This document shows positions 34,548 through 39,216 of a stretch of 39,216 nt of DNA, one piece after another. Each line of letters opens with the position of its first letter. Position 1 is the first letter of the stretch. The notes beneath the pieces were generated by a model that was not told the origin of the DNA, made no database searches, and saw only the letters and a list, made by a program, of their open reading frames with translations. Source of the stretch: an uncultured beta proteobacterium (GTDB taxonomy: Bacteria > Pseudomonadota > Gammaproteobacteria > Burkholderiales > Burkholderiaceae_C). Location of the stretch: NCBI GenBank assembly GCA_903869595.1, contig CAIPZV010000035.1:1-39216 (forward strand). Reading direction: 5' to 3'. A program made the translations under genes and the position numbers.

Positions 34548-36278
34548 TTAGAGCACGTCGCTGGCAAAGTCCGCCAGGCGCGAGCGCTCACCCCGCGCCA
34601 AGGTGATGTGCCCGCCATGCGGCCAACCCTTAAAGCGGTCAACTGCAAAAGTCAGGCCGGACGAGCCTTCGGTCAGGTAAGGCGTATCAATTTGGGCCAG
34701 ATTGCCCATGCAGACAATTTTGGTGCCCGGCCCGGCGCGGGTGATCAAGGTCTTCATTTGCTTGGGCGTCAAGTTTTGCGCCTCGTCGATGATGACGTAC
34801 TTGTTGAGGAAGGTGCGACCCCGCATGAAGTTCATGCTCTTGATCTTGATGCGGCTGCGGATCAGCTCGGAGGTGGCGGCGCGGCCCCATTCTCCGGCGC
34901 TGCTATCGGTTTTGCCCAGCACTTCTAGGTTGTCGTCCAACGCACCCATCCAAGGCCCCATTTTTTCTTCTTCGGTGCCTGGCAGGAAGCCGATGTCTTC
35001 GCCCACGCTAACGGTGGCGCGGGTGACGATGATTTCGGTGTAGCGCCGGTCATCCAATACCTGGGTTAGTCCGGCCGCCAGGGCCATCAAAGTCTTACCC
35101 GTTCCAGCGGTGCCGGTCAGGGTGACAAAGTCCACATCCGGGTCGGTGAGCAAATTCATTGCAAAATTTTGCTCGCGGTTGCGCGTCGTCACGCCCCAGA
35201 CTGCGTTCTTCAGATGGTTGAAATCGCGCAGGGTTTTGAGCACTGCCGTATTGCCACGGATTTCTGTCACACGGGCGTATAGACTGGGCTCGCCGGGCGA
35301 CTCGAAATACACAAACTGGTTAATCAACATCTGCGGCACGGTAGGGCCATCGATCTTGTAAAAAGTGTGTTGACCTTGCTGCCAGCTTTCAATTTTTTGT
35401 CCATGGGTGGCCCAAAAATCGGGGGGTAAGGCCATGGCGCCGGAATACAGCAGATCGCCATCTTCCAGCGTTTTGTCGTTCTGGTAATCGTCGGTGGCAA
35501 GGCCCAGGGCGCGGGCTTTGACGCGCATATTGATGTCCTTGGACACCAGCACCACTTCGCGCGGCGCATACTGGGTGCGTAGGGCGGCTACGACGCCCAA
35601 AATCTGGTTGTCCGCTTTGCCTTGCGGCAGACTGCCCGGCAGGCTGTAGTCCAGCGCCAGGGTTTGGAACATGAGTTTGCCTTTGGCCTCGCGCTGGCCG
35701 GTGCTATCGAGCTTGAAGCCGCTGGTGATATCGGCGCCCGGTGTGCCAGCCAATGCGTCTAGGGTGCGGCTGGTTTGCCGCGCGTTGCGCGCCACTTCGG
35801 TCATGCCTTTTTTGTGCCCGTCCAGTTCTTCCAGCACAATCATAGGCAGAAAAATATCGTGCTCCTCGAATCGGAACAAGCACATCGGGTCGTGCAGCAA
35901 CACATTGGTGTCCAGAACAAATAACTTGGCAGGGCCGCTGTGGCGTGCCTTTTTCTCGTTACGAGGTGCCGCTCTGGTTTTTGCGTCACGTAGGGGCTTC
36001 GCGCTTTCGGCGCTGGTCTGGCGCAGTTCCGGTTGTGGCGCACGCGCCTGCGGATAAGTGCCCACGGGCATGGCGGCAGTAATAGGAATTACCTGGGCAC
36101 CCGTTAAGGGTGCGGCTTGCTGCTCCAGCCGCGCAATACGCGCTGGCGCTTTGGCCTCTATTTCCCGGGCTGCGGCGGGGCGCTTAGCGCTTGCCGGCTT
36201 GCCCTGCGGGCCTGACTTGGAGAAAGCAGATGGGGAGAGTTTGTCAGCGGGCTTGGTCGGCGCGGGTGGCAATGGCAT
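34548..36278 (-). CDS. PIN domain + PhoH-like ATPase (PhoH2 type)
   Basis: Protein of 576 aa, the last of the minus-strand trio. A 115-residue Pro/Ala/Lys-rich, probably disordered leader comes first. The PIN nuclease domain follows (about 118-270, LFVLDTNVLLHDP with Asp123 as metal ligand), then the PhoH ATPase with Walker A GTAGTGKT (389-396) and Walker B YVIIDEAQN. PhoH2 proteins combine RNA helicase and ribonuclease activity. Start at 36278 has only a weak gag upstream; the low-complexity leader makes the true start uncertain. Converges with dnaB, 9 nt apart. Confidence 0.9.
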   Translation of the reverse strand: MPLPPAPTKPADKLSPSAFSKSGPQGKPASAKRPAAAREIEAKAPARIARLEQQAAPLTGAQVIPITAAMPVGTYPQARAPQPELRQTSAESAKPLRDAKTRAAPRNEKKARHSGPAKLFVLDTNVLLHDPMCLFRFEEHDIFLPMIVLEELDGHKKGMTEVARNARQTSRTLDALAGTPGADITSGFKLDSTGQREAKGKLMFQTLALDYSLPGSLPQGKADNQILGVVAALRTQYAPREVVLVSKDINMRVKARALGLATDDYQNDKTLEDGDLLYSGAMALPPDFWATHGQKIESWQQGQHTFYKIDGPTVPQMLINQFVYFESPGEPSLYARVTEIRGNTAVLKTLRDFNHLKNAVWGVTTRNREQNFAMNLLTDPDVDFVTLTGTAGTGKTLMALAAGLTQVLDDRRYTEIIVTRATVSVGEDIGFLPGTEEEKMGPWMGALDDNLEVLGKTDSSAGEWGRAATSELIRSRIKIKSMNFMRGRTFLNKYVIIDEAQNLTPKQMKTLITRAGPGTKIVCMGNLAQIDTPYLTEGSSGLTFAVDRFKGWPHGGHITLARGERSRLADFASDVL

Positions 36279-36328
36279 GTCGTAGAACTCGGGAAATAAA
36301 AAATCAAATTGCGATCATCGTCAGACAC

Positions 36329-36358
36329 AAAAAAGGCCACCTTGGTATGAGGCGGCCT
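36329..36358 (-). terminator. Terminator after the peroxiredoxin gene
   Basis: On the minus strand AGGCCGCC pairs with GGTGGCCT (one G-U pair) over 8 bp around a 9-nt loop and is followed by six T. It lies 93 nt past the peroxiredoxin stop and 50 nt before the PhoH start, so the two genes are likely separate units. Confidence 0.7.
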
Positions 36359-36450
36359 CTGTCGGGGATGGTGTCATTCGCTGGCATTGAGCCATTATGC
36401 ATGAGGCCTATGGCAGGGAAATGAAGTGGAAATACCGAAAGAACAGCCCC

Positions 36451-36927
36451 TCAGGCCTTGGCTTTGAGCGACTTAACGGCTTGCAAAACCTCTTCCACAT
36501 GGCCCGGTACTTTCAGGCCGCGCCACTCTTCTTTTACCAGTCCATCGGGACCAATCAGAAAGGTGCTGCGCTCTATGCCTTTAACCTTTTTGCCGTACAT
36601 GATTTTGTTTTTGACTACACCAAACATATGACACATTTTCTCTTCGGTATCGGCAATCAATTCAAAAGGCAATTCCAGTCGCGCTTTGAACTCATCGTGG
36701 GATTTCATATTGTCGCGCGACACGCCAAACACCTGGCTACCGGCCTTCACAAAATCCGCATAATGGTCGCGGAACTGCATCGCTTCGGTGGTGCAGCCGG
36801 GCGTGTTGTCTTTGGGGTAAAAGTACAGCACCAGGGTCTTGCCCGTGTGCGAGTTGTTGGTTACCCGTACGCCGCCGGTGGCGTTGGCTTCAAATTCGGG
36901 TAGGGGTTTGTTGACAACGATCGCCAT
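36451..36927 (-). CDS. bcp: Peroxiredoxin, Bcp/PrxQ family
   Basis: Thiol peroxidase of 158 aa reducing H2O2 and organic hydroperoxides in the cytoplasm. The peroxidatic Cys45 lies in TPGCTTEA. The position five residues on, Cys50 in E. coli Bcp, is Met50 here, so the usual nearby resolving Cys is absent; the only other Cys is Cys99 (EKMCHMFG), which lies outside the usual resolving position. Other family marks such as FGVSRDNMKSHDEFK, STFLIGPDG and the C-terminal helix are normal. It lies 137 nt from the end of the Mth938-like gene, in the same direction. Confidence 0.94.
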   Translation of the reverse strand: MAIVVNKPLPEFEANATGGVRVTNNSHTGKTLVLYFYPKDNTPGCTTEAMQFRDHYADFVKAGSQVFGVSRDNMKSHDEFKARLELPFELIADTEEKMCHMFGVVKNKIMYGKKVKGIERSTFLIGPDGLVKEEWRGLKVPGHVEEVLQAVKSLKAKA

Positions 36928-37064
36928 AGGGTATTGAATCTCGCGTGCAGAATGTGTCAGGCAAGCCGTTGCGCTATGGATTTAACTTATCGCGCGGCGG
37001 CGTCAACCCGCTATTTTACGCTGAAAAATAGTGGGGCATTTGCTTGCGCATTAGGGCGCTGGCG

Positions 37065-37430
37065 CTACACCAGCAACGCCGCCACAACCTTGCGGCCTTC
37101 GGCGGCCAGAAAATTGAAGGTCCGACAGGCCGCCGGGGTGTCCATGGTTTCGACGCCGATGCGCTGCGCGTACAGGCTGGTCAGCCACTGCGCTTGTGGG
37201 AAGCGCAGCCGCTCGCCACTGCCAAAAAGCACCAGTTCGGCGCCCCAATCGGCTAGGCAGTCAAATTGCGCTGCACCTAGCCCTTCAAAACCCTCACAGC
37301 CCCAGGCTTGCCGGTGACCCATACTGCTTAGCAGCATGCTGTGCATCACCTTTTCGCCGTTAATGGCGATCCAGCCCGGTCCGTAGCCGGTGAGACTGGG
37401 GCCCTGGGCCTGGTCTGCTTGTAGTTTCAT
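37065..37430 (-). CDS. Mth938-like domain protein (DUF498)
   Basis: Protein of 121 aa of the Mth938/NDUFAF3-like family. It shows the family marks GYGPGWIAINGEKV near the start, WGAELVLFGSGERLRFP in the middle, and TPAACRTFNFLAAEGRKVVAALL at the end. Bacterial members have no settled function. Start at 37430 gives the full domain. The gene lies between the peroxiredoxin and the divergent aminotransferase, a neighbourhood I associate with Burkholderiales. Confidence 0.88.
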   Translation of the reverse strand: MKLQADQAQGPSLTGYGPGWIAINGEKVMHSMLLSSMGHRQAWGCEGFEGLGAAQFDCLADWGAELVLFGSGERLRFPQAQWLTSLYAQRIGVETMDTPAACRTFNFLAAEGRKVVAALLV

Positions 37431-37533
37431 GGCGGGTAAATAGCAGCCCGAAGGCTGGCCTGTGCGAAGTAAAAGTGCTGAACTGTGGTCAAATTATAGG
37501 TTTCGCCCTTAGCGCACCTGCATCGGAGTGACA

Positions 37534-38763
37534 TTGAAAACCATTCAGAAATCCGCCAAATTAGCCAACGTCTGCTATGACATCCGCGGCCCCATCATGG
37601 ACCGCGCGCGGCAAATGGAAGACGACGGGCAAAAAATCATCAAGCTCAATATCGGCAACCTGGCGGTTTTTGGCTTTGACGCGCCGGAGGAAATCCAGCA
37701 GGACATGATCCGTAATTTGCCCAATTCGTCCGGCTATTCGGACAGCAAAGGCATTTTTGCGGCGCGCAAAGCGGTCATGCACGAAACCCAGAAACAGGGC
37801 ATCAAGGGCGTAACCTTGGATGATATTTACCTGGGTAACGGCGCCAGCGAGCTCATTGTGATGGCGACCAACGGCCTGCTCGACGACGGCGACGAACTGC
37901 TCTTGCCTGCGCCCGATTACCCTTTGTGGACCGCCGCAGCCAGCCTCTCCGGTGGCACGCCGGTGCATTACCGCTGCGATGAGTCCAAGGGCTGGATGCC
38001 CGATGTGGCAGATATTCGCGCCAAGATCACGCCGCGCACCAAGGGCATTGTGGTCATCAACCCCAACAACCCGACCGGCGCGCTGTATTCCGACGCTCTG
38101 TTGCTAGAGATCGTGGCGATTGCCCGCGAACATGGTTTGGTGCTGTTTGCCGACGAGGTGTACGACAAAGTGCTCTATGACGGTGTGCGCCATACCGCTA
38201 TCGGCTCGCTGAGCCAAGACGTGTTGACGCTGACTTTCAACTCGCTGTCCAAAAGCTACCGCTCCTGCGGTTACAGGGCGGGCTGGTTGGCATTGTCCGG
38301 TGACAAGCGCTATGCCAAAGACTACATCGAGGGCTTGAACATGCTCTCCAATATGCGCTTGTGCGCCAATGTGCCGGGGCAGTATGCGATTCAGACCGCG
38401 CTGGGCGGCTACCAAAGTATTGACGACTTGGTCTGCGAAGGCGGACGCCTGCGCCGCCAGCGCGATTTGGCATATGAGCTGATCACCGCCATTCCCGGTG
38501 TCAGCTGCGTCAAACCGCGTGCGGCCCTGTATATGTTTCCGCGCCTGGACCCCAAGATGTACCCGATTGCGGACGACCAGCAATTTTTCCTTGATGTATT
38601 ACAGGAAACGCGCGTAATGCTGGTGCAGGGCACCGGTTTTAACTGGGAAGCGCCAGACCATTTCCGGATTGTGTTCTTGCCGCATGAGGATGATTTGCGT
38701 GAGGCCATTGGGCGCTTGGCGCGGTTTTTGGAGCGGTACCGGGCGACGCATGCAAGCGTCTGA
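37534..38763 (+). CDS. Pyridoxal phosphate-dependent aminotransferase (AlaA/AlaC-like)
   Basis: Class I aminotransferase of 409 aa, probably converting pyruvate and glutamate to alanine and 2-oxoglutarate, or acting as a broad aminotransferase. TTG at 37534 is preferred because ggag (37525-37528) lies 5 nt before it and the product begins KTIQKSAKLANVCYDIRGP, the usual start of this family; GTG at 37528 overlaps the ribosome site. PLP residues are plain: NPNNPTG (Asn179), Asp207 and Tyr210 in FADEVYDK, and Schiff-base Lys240 in NSLSKSYRSCGYRAGW. hom follows after 54 nt in the same direction, suggesting joint amino-acid metabolism. Confidence 0.92.
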   Translation: MKTIQKSAKLANVCYDIRGPIMDRARQMEDDGQKIIKLNIGNLAVFGFDAPEEIQQDMIRNLPNSSGYSDSKGIFAARKAVMHETQKQGIKGVTLDDIYLGNGASELIVMATNGLLDDGDELLLPAPDYPLWTAAASLSGGTPVHYRCDESKGWMPDVADIRAKITPRTKGIVVINPNNPTGALYSDALLLEIVAIAREHGLVLFADEVYDKVLYDGVRHTAIGSLSQDVLTLTFNSLSKSYRSCGYRAGWLALSGDKRYAKDYIEGLNMLSNMRLCANVPGQYAIQTALGGYQSIDDLVCEGGRLRRQRDLAYELITAIPGVSCVKPRAALYMFPRLDPKMYPIADDQQFFLDVLQETRVMLVQGTGFNWEAPDHFRIVFLPHEDDLREAIGRLARFLERYRATHASV

Positions 38764-38817
38764 CCCTGTATCCGAACAGTATTTGTTTTTGACAGTGTGA
38801 TTTTTTATAAGAGCGAT

Positions 38818-39216
38818 ATGAAACCCATTCAAGTAGGCCTTCTGGGCATCGGTGTGGTAGGCACCGGAACATTCAATGTACTCAAGCGCAATCAGCCTGA
38901 AATTCAACGGCGCGCAGGGCGCGGCATTGAAATTACCATGGTGGCTGATTTGGATACTGAGCGCGCCCGGTCCATCGTGGGTGAGGGCGTTGCCGTGGTG
39001 AATGATGCCCGCGCAGTGCTTGCAAATCCTGACATTGATATTGTCATTGAGCTGATTGGCGGCTACGGGATTGCCAAGACGCTGGTCATGGAAGCCATTG
39101 CGGCGGGAAAGCATGTGGTCACCGCTAACAAGGCTTTGCTGGCGGTACACGGGACTGAGATTTTTGCAGCAGCTTCGGCCAAGGGTGTGATGGTGGCTTT
39201 TGAGGCAGCTGTTGCC
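38818..39216 (+). CDS. hom: Homoserine dehydrogenase (3' partial)
   Basis: N-terminal 133 residues of homoserine dehydrogenase, which reduces aspartate semialdehyde to homoserine on the way to threonine and methionine. The frame is open to the last base, so the gene continues outside. The NAD(P) motif GLLGIGVVGTGTF (GxGxxG at 10-15), the segment DIVIELIGGYGIAKTLVMEAI, and GKHVVTANKALLA are characteristic. ATG at 38818 has a weak gag upstream. Follows the aminotransferase gene, the usual order in these bacteria. Confidence 0.96.
   Translation, partial: MKPIQVGLLGIGVVGTGTFNVLKRNQPEIQRRAGRGIEITMVADLDTERARSIVGEGVAVVNDARAVLANPDIDIVIELIGGYGIAKTLVMEAIAAGKHVVTANKALLAVHGTEIFAAASAKGVMVAFEAAVA

Noticed and set aside
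38765..38778. CTGT-N6-ACAG, resembling a LexA box
   Set aside because: LexA sites of the E. coli type need an 8-nt spacer, and the downstream gene (hom) has no link to DNA damage.
38789..38811. Perfect TTGACA before hom with a downstream TATAAG
   Set aside because: The spacer is only 11 nt, too short for a sigma70 promoter, and no -10 lies at 16-18 nt.
1..39216. Mobile elements, prophage genes, CRISPR arrays, tRNA and rRNA genes
   Set aside because: No transposase or integrase frame, no regularly spaced repeats, no cloverleaf or rRNA sequence was recognised; the gene content is mainly core genome.

Overview
The window looks like a stretch of chromosome from a betaproteobacterium of the order Burkholderiales, most likely a Comamonadaceae relative. 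The reasons are the moderately high GC content, the gene order surE-pcm-nlpD-rlmD, the divergent ppsR/ppsA pair, the rpsF-priB-rpsR-rplI-dnaB block, a PIN-PhoH protein, and an alaC-like aminotransferase directly before hom. Genus is inferred from synteny and protein flavour only. I saw no tRNA, rRNA, insertion sequence, prophage, integrase or CRISPR array, and no stretch over 300 bases lacks a gene.

Region 1 (1-13876, + strand) is catabolic. The 3' part of a branched-chain-amino-acid-type ABC transporter (livM partial, livG, livF) is followed by a beta-oxidation-like array: a FadB/FadJ-type fusion enzyme, a thiolase, a large acyl-CoA dehydrogenase, a tiny membrane protein, two short-chain dehydrogenases, a hotdog thioesterase, a zinc-independent MDR oxidoreductase, a membrane fatty-acid desaturase and a long GST. 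A 14-base palindrome of TetR-operator style lies before the fusion enzyme. A small basic ORF and a hairpin terminator close the region. The substrate is not evident; a CoA-activated fatty or branched acid is the best inference.

Region 2 (13993-19232) holds a minus-strand quinone-oxidoreductase-like gene, then surE, pcm, nlpD and rlmD on the plus strand (nucleotide phosphatase, protein repair, cell-wall amidase activation, 23S rRNA methylation). Region 3 (19240-24873, minus strand) holds a GT-C/ArnT-like membrane protein, rpmE2 (type B L31), the molybdate importer modABC and a BI-1/YccA membrane protein, with clear hairpin terminators after rpmE2 and after the YccA gene.

Region 4 (25065-31336) has a GlcG/HbpS-like gene facing ppsR, divergent ppsA (PEP synthase with its regulatory kinase/phosphorylase), and a large sodium:solute symporter overlapping ppsA by ATGA. 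This suggests carboxylate uptake feeding gluconeogenesis. Region 5 (31429-34538) is the ribosomal/replication block with a structured leader and a terminator before dnaB. Region 6 (34548-39216) has phoH, a 1-Cys-looking Bcp peroxiredoxin and an Mth938-like protein on the minus strand, then the aminotransferase and the start of hom on the plus strand, cut by the window end.

Most of the window is ordinary. The points that most deserve a second look are: an ABC ATPase pair whose non-canonical residues all fall into one of the two composite ATP sites; a symporter with a textbook EF-hand loop and a coiled-coil insert, both predicted periplasmic; a possible single-base lesion at the pcm N-terminus; and the unusual composition of the catabolic array.
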